This document shows positions 1 through 6,550 of a stretch of DNA of 26,323 bases, in pieces. The notes under the pieces were generated by a model, which had not been told where the DNA came from, did not search any database, and was given only the letters and a program-made list of their open reading frames with translations. Source of the stretch: a virus; IMG/VR virus record IMGVR_UViG_3300046810_000161, positions 1 through 26,323 of that record; one strand, written 5' to 3'. Made by a program: the position numbers and the translations under genes. Numbering within the stretch: the stretch's first letter is position 1; each line of letters starts with the position of its first letter.

Positions 1-259
1 AACCGGTCAGCGCAAAAGCGGACACCAGGCCCCAAGCGGAGTCACGGAGTTTGTTGGTGAGGAAGAACAGCCCGTAGAAGCCGATCAGCACCACGAAAAT
101 GTTCGGGTAGCCAACGCGCATCTGCTGGGCAACGAAAGCCATGACGCCGCTGAATGCGAGGGTCAGAGCCAGTAGGCCGTAAGTGTTGCGCAGGACGCGG
201 CTAACCTCTAGCTGCTCAGCCTGCACGCTGTTATTAACTGCGTAATCCTGTTCGCGCAT
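1..259 (-). CDS. yccA: Bax inhibitor-1/YccA family membrane protein (partial)
   Basis: The first 86 codons are present; the rest lies beyond the left edge. The protein begins MREQDYAVNN, followed by hydrophobic stretches at about residues 27-46 and 52-69, which fit the multi-pass inner-membrane TEGT/BI-1 fold. The family's YccA member in E. coli interacts with and modulates the FtsH protease; that role is family knowledge. The ATG at 259 is preceded by the ribosome-site-like AGGAGT. In Pseudomonas this gene neighbours a tRNA-Ser and sulfur-relay genes, so I read it as host chromosome outside the prophage. Confidence 0.88.
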   Translation of the reverse strand, partial: MREQDYAVNNSVQAEQLEVSRVLRNTYGLLALTLAFSGVMAFVAQQMRVGYPNIFVVLIGFYGLFFLTNKLRDSAWGLVSAFALTG

Positions 260-336
260 GGCGACACTCCTGTTGGTTTGAAACGTTCAGTCGCAAAGAT
301 CATAACAGACGCTCTGTAACAAGCCATGCAGAGAGT

Positions 337-364
337 TTGACAGTGTGTTTCATTCAGGTATTAT
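337..364 (+). promoter_or_regulatory. Sigma-70 promoter of tRNA-Ser
   Basis: A TTGACA -35 box (337-342), a 16-bp spacer and a TATTAT -10 box (359-364) lie just upstream of the tRNA. The GC-rich stretch after the -10 box resembles the discriminator of stringently controlled stable-RNA promoters. Confidence 0.75.
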
Positions 365-382
365 GGCGCCCGCAACAGCAAC

Positions 383-470
383 GGAGGTGTGGCCGAGTGG
401 TTTAAGGCAACGGTCTTGAAAACCGTCGACTGTAACAGGTCCATGAGTTCGAATCCCATCGCCTCCGCCA
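383..470 (+). tRNA. tRNA-Ser (anticodon UGA)
   Basis: The acceptor strands GGAGGTG and CGCCTCC pair with one wobble, followed by discriminator G and an encoded CCA. The anticodon loop CTTGAAA places TGA at 417-419. There is a long variable arm, as expected for class II tRNA-Ser, and a GTTCGAATC T-loop region. tRNA-Ser genes are frequent phage integration sites, and prophage-associated genes start after its terminator. Confidence 0.96.
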
Positions 471-478
471 TCTTAAGT

Positions 479-514
479 ACGACAAAGCCCTGATTATTCA
501 GGGCTTTGTCGTTT
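479..514 (+). terminator. Intrinsic terminator after tRNA-Ser
   Basis: A perfect 15-bp stem (479-493 with 498-512) with a TTAT loop is followed by TTT. It begins 8 bases after the tRNA CCA end. Confidence 0.9.
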
Positions 515-547
515 CTGGCGTCCTGAAAAATTTCCGCCTAGCCGAAT

Positions 548-582
548 GCGTTCCATAACTTTTGTGGACGCGTTCCATAACT
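548..582. repeat. Direct repeat pair GCGTTCCATAACT
   Basis: Two identical 13-base copies lie at 548-560 and 570-582, giving a 22-bp period (about two helical turns). The position is just past the tRNA terminator, at the probable boundary of integrated DNA. Such spacing would suit a protein bound on one DNA face, for example at an integrase arm site or operator; that reading is inference. Confidence 0.55.
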
Positions 583-681
583 CGACAGAGTTTTCCCCTC
601 TCCGGCGTCCTGCCAATCGTTAAAACACTCTTCATGTAACACGGTGCTACGCTGATTCCTTGGCTGCCAAGGAAACCAAAA

Positions 682-891
682 ATGCCCAACTCCGACCTGC
701 TCCCTTCCCTTCTCTTCAAAATCAACGAAAACCAACTCGCCCTCGAAGCCGCCATCATGGAGTTGTCGAACTGGGTCGAACAACGGGGATCGGCAGACGT
801 CGCCGAGAATGTGCGCGGCGCGCTCTGGGCGATCGACAAGAACGAAGAGTTCATCAAGATGACGCTTGCAGTGCTGATGACGCCCGACTGA
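682..891 (+). CDS. Small conserved-looking protein, 69 aa
   Basis: The frame starts at an ATG preceded by AAGGA with about 8 bases spacing, a convincing ribosome site. The product is predicted to be mostly helical and soluble, with no signal peptide or membrane segment. It resembles small unknown proteins I recall from Pseudomonas accessory regions, but I cannot name a family. It lies between the tRNA terminator and a small membrane-protein gene on the same strand, with 63 bases between them, so the two may be cotranscribed. Function unknown. Confidence 0.6.
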   Translation: MPNSDLLPSLLFKINENQLALEAAIMELSNWVEQRGSADVAENVRGALWAIDKNEEFIKMTLAVLMTPD

Positions 892-954
892 CGAATAGAC
901 GGCCAGAACCGTTCGGAGATATCTAGGAACACGACTAGAAGGCGTGAGGGTCAA

Positions 955-1140
955 ATGGACTTCATTTTCGATTTGATAGCTCATCGTGTTGGCGTCTACG
1001 TACTGAGCCTCTTGAGTGGCGGCCGCTTCAAGGGAGAAAGTGGTTTTGCCTGGGGCTGGGCAGTTGTCGTCGGCGCGCTGATTCTGATCTCTCCATTCGC
1101 AACATTCATAGCCTTGCTCATCTACATCAGTGGCCCGTGA
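955..1140 (+). CDS. Small membrane protein, 61 aa
   Basis: The ATG follows GAGGG at about 6 bases. The N-terminal 20 residues are amphipathic to hydrophobic. Residues about 33-57 form a clear transmembrane segment (AWGWAVVVGALILISPFATF). No enzymatic motif is visible. The gene follows the 69-residue gene on the same strand. Small membrane proteins near prophage ends can act in exclusion or as toxins, but nothing here proves either. Confidence 0.55.
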   Translation: MDFIFDLIAHRVGVYVLSLLSGGRFKGESGFAWGWAVVVGALILISPFATFIALLIYISGP

Positions 1141-1342
1141 AGTGATGTCTCGCATGGGTCAATAACCGCACTTCGCGACAGACGCCAATCGGCCAAAAAG
1201 CTGAAGGTACCTACAGGCAGCAATCGACCCGTTGCGGCCGTTCAGCGGATCACTCTCAATAGACTGCTATGCAGACAAACCTACTGCCGCGTATGACAGT
1301 GCCGGTAGGAAGACTACCTAGGTCTGCATCGCTCATAGGTGA
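1141..1342. other. Intergenic spacer, 202 bp
   Basis: I see no gene here. The stretch at about 1180-1255, containing ATCGGCCAAAAAGC and GGCAGCAATCGACCC, looks like a degenerate copy of a non-coding sequence I recall from Pseudomonas intergenic regions. A loosely similar sequence in the opposite orientation lies on the other side of the AbiJ-type gene. Confidence 0.4.
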
Positions 1343-2401
1343 CTACAACCGCTTGATCAAGCTCTTGACCCAAGACATGCAGAACTCGATGGTTTGATCT
1401 ATCTGCTGCGGAGTGAAGCTGGGCATGTCTTTGGCGCCGGGTCCATGCCCCAAGTCGTTCCGCACGTCGCTGTAAAATCGCTGTATTGATTGGCGTTCCC
1501 AGATCTCTATGAATGGGCCGTTCACCTTGCTCTCAAGATGATTCAGGAAGTCAGACACGCCTTTCTCATTGCCGGTTGCCCACTTTTTAAGTTCGCAAAT
1601 AATCTTGATTGTGCTTTCCAGTGCCTTGGCGGCATAGAGCGATGGGTCTCGCCCGCCGGTGTCTCTGCGATCGATCGCCTCGGCCATGTCAGTGCTGACG
1701 TTTTTCCATTGGGCGTCCTTCACCAATAGCCAGAATGGCTGCTCGACTTGTTCTTGAAGCTGCTCGTCCTGAGTAACCTGCAAGTACCCATTGTGATAGT
1801 GCAATGGCATATCAGCTTGCTTTAGGCGCTCGTTCAGCTCATGCACATTGGCTGCGAACGTGCTGTTCAGATCCTTGTTGATGGCTCGAACGCCGTTGGA
1901 TCGTTTGCCAGGAATTGTCATGGGTCTCTTGGGCATCTTTTCTTGCAGTTCGGCCTCGGCCAACCGTCGCGGAAAATCGGCATTCGCTTGAACTACTTGC
2001 TCCTCTCGCGTGCGGAAGGCCAATTCAACGAAGCTTAGGCGACGCTTGACGAATATGTCAGGGTCCATACCATCAGCAAATTTGAGGTTGAGCCACTGCT
2101 CAACCACGTGGTTCATGTTGCTCCAACCCGAGTTCGTGTAAGGCTTACCCATACGCTCTGTTTGATAAGAGAAGTACTTCGGCGACAGTTCCTTGGCCCC
2201 GATCTCCATTGCCAGGCGGTCATGAATATCAGTCCAGATTGTCTTGGTGCTCTCGTCGACCTTCTGGTCGTACCCGTAGTACTTCCAAATCTGCTCGTCG
2301 ACGATCCTGTACGCCTGAACAAAGAACGCAGATTCCTTTTGCCCGACACTTTCGAATAGTGGACGGTTCGCATACCTGCGAAAGAAGACATCAGTAAGCA
2401 T
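1343..2401 (-). CDS. AbiJ-type abortive infection protein with HEPN domain
   Basis: This 352-residue protein begins MLTDVFFRRYANR, typical of the AbiJ N-terminal domain 4 family. The C-terminal third contains VRNDLGHG, giving R314-x4-H319, the R-x4-6-H catalytic signature of HEPN ribonucleases. The middle (about residues 260-290) is the helical part expected of a HEPN four-helix bundle. Abi proteins of this type are thought to cut RNA after phage infection, stopping the phage at the cell's expense; this is family knowledge, not shown for this protein. It is a single gene with no antitoxin-like partner overlapping it, transcribed toward the tRNA. Its position at the prophage edge fits a cargo defence gene. 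Confidence 0.75.
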   Translation of the reverse strand: MLTDVFFRRYANRPLFESVGQKESAFFVQAYRIVDEQIWKYYGYDQKVDESTKTIWTDIHDRLAMEIGAKELSPKYFSYQTERMGKPYTNSGWSNMNHVVEQWLNLKFADGMDPDIFVKRRLSFVELAFRTREEQVVQANADFPRRLAEAELQEKMPKRPMTIPGKRSNGVRAINKDLNSTFAANVHELNERLKQADMPLHYHNGYLQVTQDEQLQEQVEQPFWLLVKDAQWKNVSTDMAEAIDRRDTGGRDPSLYAAKALESTIKIICELKKWATGNEKGVSDFLNHLESKVNGPFIEIWERQSIQRFYSDVRNDLGHGPGAKDMPSFTPQQIDQTIEFCMSWVKSLIKRL

Positions 2402-2608
2402 GGTTAGACTCTCTCATTCTGGCGCTTAGTAGTGACTTTCGAAGCAGGCAATCACCTCCAGTCTATCTCAAGCGGTCATTCAAAGAGAGGAAGGCGCAGT
2501 CCGCTCTTGTCCGGTAGCGGTCGCTTGCAAACATCCGCTTCTGGCCGAAAGTAGCCGCACCGCTGCAGTTCGTCGCCTCACCCTCGCCCACCTGCCTCGC
2601 CTAGATTA
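2402..2608. other. Divergent intergenic region, 207 bp
   Basis: It separates the minus-strand AbiJ-type gene from the plus-strand LexA-box operon, so it should hold promoters for both. I cannot assign clear -35/-10 boxes. The stretch at about 2495-2570 (with CCGCTTCTGGCCGAAAGT) resembles the non-coding sequence noted at 1180-1255, inverted. Confidence 0.4.
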
Positions 2609-2624
2609 CTGTACATGCATACAG
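2609..2624 (+). promoter_or_regulatory. LexA box (SOS operator)
   Basis: CTGTACATGCATACAG is a perfect CTG-N10-CAG palindrome matching the gamma-proteobacterial LexA consensus. It ends 24 bases before the ATG at 2649, so LexA bound here would block the promoter of the two genes that follow. Confidence 0.85.
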
Positions 2625-2648
2625 CTTTTGTACAGCGAACCCCGCAGC

Positions 2649-3374
2649 ATGAATTTCGACCAGGCAAAAACCCTACGGCTCCAGCGATGGAGCGCGACTC
2701 TCGACGATCAGGACTTCCGTATGCAAAACCCAGAGGGGCATCGGGAAACCCTCCACGAGATGGCAGCTACGCTCCGCGATGAGGGCCTGATCGACCACCT
2801 TGAGCAATTCGACATGAACGAAATGGCAGACGCCGCGTACTGGCACGCCGTCGAGGAGCTGCAGAACTCGCCCGGGCACTACCGCGGCGCCTCGACCTAT
2901 GATGTTGTTCAGATCGACAACGGGAGTCTGCTGGGCACTATCAGCCGGTCAATCTTCAACTTCGAAAGTGATGAACCGCGCGGCGCTTCCTTCGCTTACG
3001 ACGGCAAGGTCTACTCTGACGCGGATGGTGTGCGGCTGACCTTGGGTCTTTCTCCGAAGATTGGGCGGATTTCAGGCCTGGTGCTGGAAATGAATGGTCG
3101 CCGATATCAGTTGGTAGAGACTGAACGAATGATCGCTGGCGTAACGCACCGACCAATTTCCGATGCCGATGCTTACCGAGCACTTATAGATGCAGCGCAA
3201 GTCGCGCACGAAGAACGGGATCTGCGCACCTTTGAAAAGGTGCGGCCTCACATTGAGTCGGCAGCCTTCTGCATGTGCCCCGCCTGCCTCGATCGCTTTG
3301 ATGCCCGTGAGGATTGTCCGACCTGCGCAGGAAAAGGTTTTGTTACGAAGGCGGCGCCAGTGGGTCTACGGTGA
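2649..3374 (+). CDS. LexA-controlled hypothetical protein with C-terminal Cys cluster, 241 aa
   Basis: I chose the ATG at 2649; an in-frame TTG at 2628 lies almost on the LexA box and is less likely. I do not recognise the N-terminal two thirds. The C-terminus carries Cys208, Cys210, Cys213, Cys223 and Cys226 with a CPTCAGKG ending, reminiscent of the DnaJ zinc-finger repeat and suggesting one zinc site. The gene is followed after 23 bases by the SRAP gene, so the two form an SOS-induced pair. The context points to DNA damage or repair, but no reaction can be assigned. Confidence 0.8.
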   Translation: MNFDQAKTLRLQRWSATLDDQDFRMQNPEGHRETLHEMAATLRDEGLIDHLEQFDMNEMADAAYWHAVEELQNSPGHYRGASTYDVVQIDNGSLLGTISRSIFNFESDEPRGASFAYDGKVYSDADGVRLTLGLSPKIGRISGLVLEMNGRRYQLVETERMIAGVTHRPISDADAYRALIDAAQVAHEERDLRTFEKVRPHIESAAFCMCPACLDRFDAREDCPTCAGKGFVTKAAPVGLR

Positions 3375-3397
3375 AAGATCGATGCGAGGAACTGGCA

Positions 3398-4078
3398 ATG
3401 TGCGGACGACTTACCCAGTACAGTGGCATTCATGACTTCGTGGAGGCGCTCAGCATGCCGAACGCCTTGATCAGCACTGTCAACGAACAACCACTGGAGC
3501 GCTATAACGCGGCGCCTACGTCTCAGCTCGCGCTGTTTCACCAAGAGGGTGAGTTCCTCCACGCCGATATGGTGCGGTGGGGGTGGCGCCCGCACTGCGC
3601 CAACGACCGCGCGGCACCAATCAACGCCCGCGTAGAGAAAGTTGCCCACGGGCCGTTCTTCCGTGCGATCTGGCCGCACCGTGCGATCATCGCGATCAAC
3701 AACTGGTTCGAGTGGGTTGACGAAGGTGGCCCGAAAAAGCAGCCCTACCTAATCCGGCACAGGGATGGCTCACCCATTCTATGCGCCGCAATCGGCCAAT
3801 ACCCGAATAACGAGCATGATCCCAGCGAACACGACGGCTTCGTAATTATCACCGCCGACAGTGCCGGTGGGATGGTCGACATCCATGACCGTCGGCCGGT
3901 GGCACTTTCTCCGGAGCTTGCACGGGAATGGCTGGACCCGGCCACACCGAAAGAGCGCGCTGAACAGATGGTGCTGCACCAGGGCGAGCCGACAGAAGTT
4001 TTCGAGTGGTTCAAGGTTGACCGGGCAGTGGGGAATGTCCGCAACCAAGGCCCGGACCTGATCAAACCGGTCGGATGA
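3398..4078 (+). CDS. yedK: SOS response-associated peptidase (SRAP/HMCES, YedK-like)
   Basis: This 226-residue protein forms a covalent thiazolidine crosslink with abasic sites in single-stranded DNA, shielding them from breakage (family knowledge for YedK and HMCES). All key SRAP residues are visible: Cys2 exposed after Met removal (MCGRL), Asn76 in INAR, Glu105 in NNWFEW and His163 in DIHDRRPV. The start is set by the required Cys2 and by AGGA 7 bases upstream; an upstream in-frame ATG would bury Cys2. It is the second gene of the LexA-box pair. Its stop TGA directly abuts the stop of the convergent gene at 4079. Confidence 0.95.
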   Translation: MCGRLTQYSGIHDFVEALSMPNALISTVNEQPLERYNAAPTSQLALFHQEGEFLHADMVRWGWRPHCANDRAAPINARVEKVAHGPFFRAIWPHRAIIAINNWFEWVDEGGPKKQPYLIRHRDGSPILCAAIGQYPNNEHDPSEHDGFVIITADSAGGMVDIHDRRPVALSPELAREWLDPATPKERAEQMVLHQGEPTEVFEWFKVDRAVGNVRNQGPDLIKPVG

Positions 4079-4318
4079 TCAGCTCCGGGCCAAAGTCTTC
4101 AGGCGTTCCACCAGCGCGGCTTCAAAAGTGATGTACAGCCGTTCAGCATCGCCGGCGCGCAACGCCCCGCCGGTTTCCAGTCCAAGCACGAAACCATCCG
4201 CCCGCGCCCCCGCCTTCACAGCGATGATCATCGAATCTGCCCGGACAATTTGCGCCAGCAGCCGATCCGCTTCTCGCTGCATCTTCTCGCTCAGCACCAC
4301 GCCTTCCAATTCAGCCAC
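4079..4318 (-). CDS. Hypothetical protein at the end of the lysis region, 79 aa
   Basis: It starts at GTG, with AAGG about 6 bases upstream. The product has no membrane segment. It looks like a small helix-strand protein with charged helical ends. I do not recognise the family. It is the last gene of the minus-strand late operon, downstream of Rz/Rz1, and its stop codon touches the SRAP gene stop (TGA|TCA), leaving no room for a terminator between the convergent units. Confidence 0.6.
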   Translation of the reverse strand: MAELEGVVLSEKMQREADRLLAQIVRADSMIIAVKAGARADGFVLGLETGGALRAGDAERLYITFEAALVERLKTLARS

Positions 4319-4330
4319 CTATTACCTTCA

Positions 4331-4426
4331 CTACGACATCCAATACATGACGGAAAGAACGACTGAAACCCAAATAATCGTCATCAAAATTGAGTAGCCC
4401 GCCAGTTGCTTGTCCATGTTCACCAT
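4331..4426 (-). CDS. Single-span membrane peptide, 31 aa (or 28 aa)
   Basis: This short frame reads MVNMDKQLAGYSILMTIIWV and ends VVLSVMYWMS: a short polar N-terminus and one transmembrane helix of about 20 residues. GGGA precedes the first ATG; a second in-frame ATG at 4417 gives 28 residues. It lies between Rz and the 79-residue gene. A lysis-related role (holin-like or antiholin-like) is possible from position and topology, but it is very short and could be chance. Confidence 0.4.
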   Translation of the reverse strand: MVNMDKQLAGYSILMTIIWVSVVLSVMYWMS

Positions 4427-4490
4427 TCATCCCGTCCGAGCCTAAATGATGGTTCACGGCTTGTGACCTCGCAAGAATGGCGCGGCGCCA

Positions 4491-4997
4491 TCACTGCTGA
4501 AGATTCTTCACGTATGCCTGGCATGCCTGTAGAGCGATCAGTCCGCGATCGCCGGTATCGGTGATGGCGATAATTCGTTGAGCATGCGCCGGGTCAAGTC
4601 GGGCGCGTACGGCTGCATGATCCACGCCGCCGGCGCTGGAGGTGGTTGGCACGCCGCAGCCTTTGGCAATGTCGGTTGCATCGAGGAGGACTGACAACCG
4701 CAGATCAGAAGTGGCAAGGCGATCACGCAAGCGATCTTGGTCACGTTGGGCATCAGTCATTTTCCTGAAGTGGGTTTGCTCACTGGCCGCCAGCCGCTGC
4801 TCGAGCGCCAGCCGCTTGTCCTGCTCAGCCTTCTCTGCGGTGGCAGCGGCCTGGGTTATTTGGTTGAGGTCTTCGACATGCTGCTTTGCCTGCTCGGCAA
4901 GTTGCTGACCGTAACGCCAGTCTTGGAACTGCCAGGCGCTGCCGAAGCCGGCGAGCACCAGCGCAAGCACACCGACCGCTTTCCACGGAACGACCAT
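4491..4997 (-). CDS. Rz: Rz-like inner-membrane spanin
   Basis: This 168-residue protein has a signal-anchor helix at about residues 6-23, then a long charged, Gln/Glu/Lys/Arg-rich stretch (about 30-110) predicted to be coiled coil in the periplasm, as in lambda Rz. With Rz1 it would bridge and fuse inner and outer membranes in the last step of lysis. The ATG at 4997 overlaps the stop of the upstream hydrolase (TGATG). A longer reading to 5063 would run into the hydrolase and place extra residues before the anchor, so I reject it. The Rz1 gene is nested inside in another frame. Confidence 0.88.
   Translation of the reverse strand: MVVPWKAVGVLALVLAGFGSAWQFQDWRYGQQLAEQAKQHVEDLNQITQAAATAEKAEQDKRLALEQRLAASEQTHFRKMTDAQRDQDRLRDRLATSDLRLSVLLDATDIAKGCGVPTTSSAGGVDHAAVRARLDPAHAQRIIAITDTGDRGLIALQACQAYVKNLQQ
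4538..4753 (-). CDS. Rz1: Rz1-like outer-membrane spanin lipoprotein, nested in Rz
   Basis: This 71-residue frame lies wholly inside Rz in the +1 frame. It starts MPNVTKIACVIALPLLICGC, a type II signal peptide with the lipidated Cys at residue 20, and continues with a Pro-rich stretch (QPPPAPAAW). The size, lipobox, Pro content and embedded location match lambda-type Rz1. It is exported and anchored in the outer membrane, where it binds the C-terminal end of Rz. Confidence 0.87.
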   Translation of the reverse strand: MPNVTKIACVIALPLLICGCQSSSMQPTLPKAAACQPPPAPAAWIMQPYAPDLTRRMLNELSPSPIPAIAD

Positions 4998-5419
4998 CAC
5001 GGCACATCCTTGAAGAAGACGTGGCCACCCAACTTGAGCGTCTGCTTCGCATTCGTTGACCACGCCGGCGCCTTGATGCTGGTGGCGTAGTAATGCGTGG
5101 CTCCGCCGGTGGGATCCGGTACCGCGCCGTCGATCACCTTGTCAGCAGCGATACGACACTGCGCCAGCTCGCGGAACGGGATCTGTTTCACGCCGATCAG
5201 GAACTGATAGTTCAGGTCGGTCTTGTTCCAGCAACTGAATTGGTAAGGTTTCTGGCACACTCCTGTATACCCCTCCCCCCACCACGACTTTTCCTTCCCA
5301 TCAAACACACGGTTGCGGATCGTCCAGGCGACGGCGATCTGTCCGGCCGTGCCCTCACCGCGCGCCTCACCCCAGATGGTGCGGGCGAGGATGTCGCGCT
5401 CTCTTTCAGTTACGGTCAT
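4997..5419 (-). CDS. SleB-type cell wall hydrolase (endolysin)
   Basis: This 140-residue protein has the Hydrolase_2 (SleB) fold signature, beginning ERERDILARTIWGEARGEG with the likely catalytic Glu18, followed by AVAWTIRNRV and a C-terminal GGATHYYA. Family members cleave the peptidoglycan glycan strand. No signal peptide is visible, so a holin or another exit route would be needed. GGAGAAAA lies just upstream of the ATG. It overlaps Rz by one base, forming the lysis cassette. A terminator hairpin sits only about 15 bases before the start. Confidence 0.88.
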   Translation of the reverse strand: MTVTERERDILARTIWGEARGEGTAGQIAVAWTIRNRVFDGKEKSWWGEGYTGVCQKPYQFSCWNKTDLNYQFLIGVKQIPFRELAQCRIAADKVIDGAVPDPTGGATHYYATSIKAPAWSTNAKQTLKLGGHVFFKDVP

Positions 5420-5433
5420 ACTTTTCTCCAGGC

Positions 5434-5460
5434 AAAAAAATACCCGCTCGACGGCGGGTT
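5434..5460 (-). terminator. Intercistronic terminator before the lysis cassette
   Basis: Read on the minus strand, ACCCGC and GCGGGT (5442-5447 and 5454-5459) form a 6-bp stem, followed by A and seven T. It lies between the fibre-assembly gene and the hydrolase start. Confidence 0.7.
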
Positions 5461-5476
5461 GCGGTGTTTGGCTTGA

Positions 5477-5869
5477 TCAGGCGGGATTGAGGGGCCAATC
5501 GATTGCGGTCGGGTACCCGTCCTGCGAACTGATACTCCTCAGCGCCAGCTTGTAAGCGGCGAAGCTTTTGAAGCGCTGGGTTTCAGACTCGTCCAGCAAG
5601 CCGGCAATGAAAGCATCAGACATTCCGGCCGTCGCCTTATCTGCTAATTCCAAAAGCTGATCGCGTTTGGATATCGCGTTCAGGGCGGCAACCTCGACCT
5701 CGGTCTCGGAGTAGCTGTAATTCGCCAAAGCTGCGTTCAGTTTTTTCTGGGTTACCCCCAGCACCTCGAGAACGCCATCGTGATAGGAGCGCATTTCAGG
5801 GTCTGGCTGGCCCGCCGAATTGGCGATCTTGACCAGGTCATAGTTGGGTGGAACGACAATGGTCGCCAT
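5477..5869 (-). CDS. Tail fibre assembly protein (Tfa-like)
   Basis: This 130-residue protein (131 if the ATG at 5872 is used) ends SSQDGYPTAIDWPLNPA, the Trp-Pro ending common in caudoviral fibre-assembly chaperones. The central part is helical (residues about 60-110). Such proteins help fold or attach the fibre encoded next to them. The start region has ATGATG overlapping the fibre stop; GGAG lies 7 bases before the second ATG, which I prefer. It directly follows the fibre gene, as is usual. Confidence 0.75.
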   Translation of the reverse strand: MATIVVPPNYDLVKIANSAGQPDPEMRSYHDGVLEVLGVTQKKLNAALANYSYSETEVEVAALNAISKRDQLLELADKATAGMSDAFIAGLLDESETQRFKSFAAYKLALRSISSQDGYPTAIDWPLNPA

Positions 5870-6513
5870 CATGCATCTCCAAGCTGGAAGATTTCGACGT
5901 TGCTACCGCCACTCAGCGGCAGGCTCATGTCTGCCCCGCTGTCCTGAAACCCCTGAATCCTCAGGATGGTTCCCGCCGTTGTGATCCTGATCGGGATAGT
6001 GAGCGTCACGGTAGTTACGCCGTTCGGCGTGATAGGCACGAGAATGAACCCTCCCGCGAAACCAGCGTTGCTCAGTGTGAACCTGATCCCACGGCGCCCG
6101 GTCGGGTGGTAGTCGTAAGTCAGCGTCGCCGACACCAGGAAAATTCCTACTGGCAAAACGAACGCATCTGAGTTTGAAGTCTGACTGTGAATCCCCCCGA
6201 TACCATAGACGTCGTTGGTCCAGTTTATTGTGGTGTAGGTGCCGTTCGGGATGGTTACGTTGCTGGTATTCGATTTCCAGCGAACGTCGCCGGACTTTAT
6301 GCCTAAGGCGGTTCGGGCTGTGGATTGCGTTTTTCCGCCAGTCCCTCCCTGCTCAATCGGGAGTGCTGCCGGAAGCACAAGCGGGCTACCACTGGCGCCA
6401 AGCGCTGCATAAAGCTCGTCGAAATTGCTCTGTGTTTTAGTGAACGCACTTCGAGGCGTATCGCCGCCCACGCCTGTAGGCGCAGAGCCGAAAGTGATCG
6501 TCTGCTTGGACAT
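5869..6513 (-). CDS. Tail fibre protein, 214 aa
   Basis: It starts at MSKQTITFGSAPTGVGGDTP, preceded by AGGAA at about 6 bases; an upstream in-frame Met at 6642 is unlikely. Residues 5-39 (TGVGGDTPRSAF...NFDELYAALG) and the GGTGGKTQSTARTALG segment at about 55-70 are recurrent N-terminal motifs of phage fibre proteins. The remainder is beta-rich and probably forms the trimeric receptor-binding part. The next gene encodes a Tfa-like chaperone. AT content is higher than in the J gene, suggesting separate ancestry of the host-range module. Confidence 0.78.
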   Translation of the reverse strand: MSKQTITFGSAPTGVGGDTPRSAFTKTQSNFDELYAALGASGSPLVLPAALPIEQGGTGGKTQSTARTALGIKSGDVRWKSNTSNVTIPNGTYTTINWTNDVYGIGGIHSQTSNSDAFVLPVGIFLVSATLTYDYHPTGRRGIRFTLSNAGFAGGFILVPITPNGVTTVTLTIPIRITTAGTILRIQGFQDSGADMSLPLSGGSNVEIFQLGDA

Positions 6514-6550
6514 TACAAGTTCCTGATTTTGAGAGGTTGGGCGCGCGCGA

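Noticed and set aside
538-1155. Long minus-strand frames (205 and 144 codons) across the region after the tRNA terminator
   Set aside because: They run opposite to two plus-strand genes with good ribosome sites, have no plausible start sites and give low-complexity, Arg/His-rich products without family resemblance.
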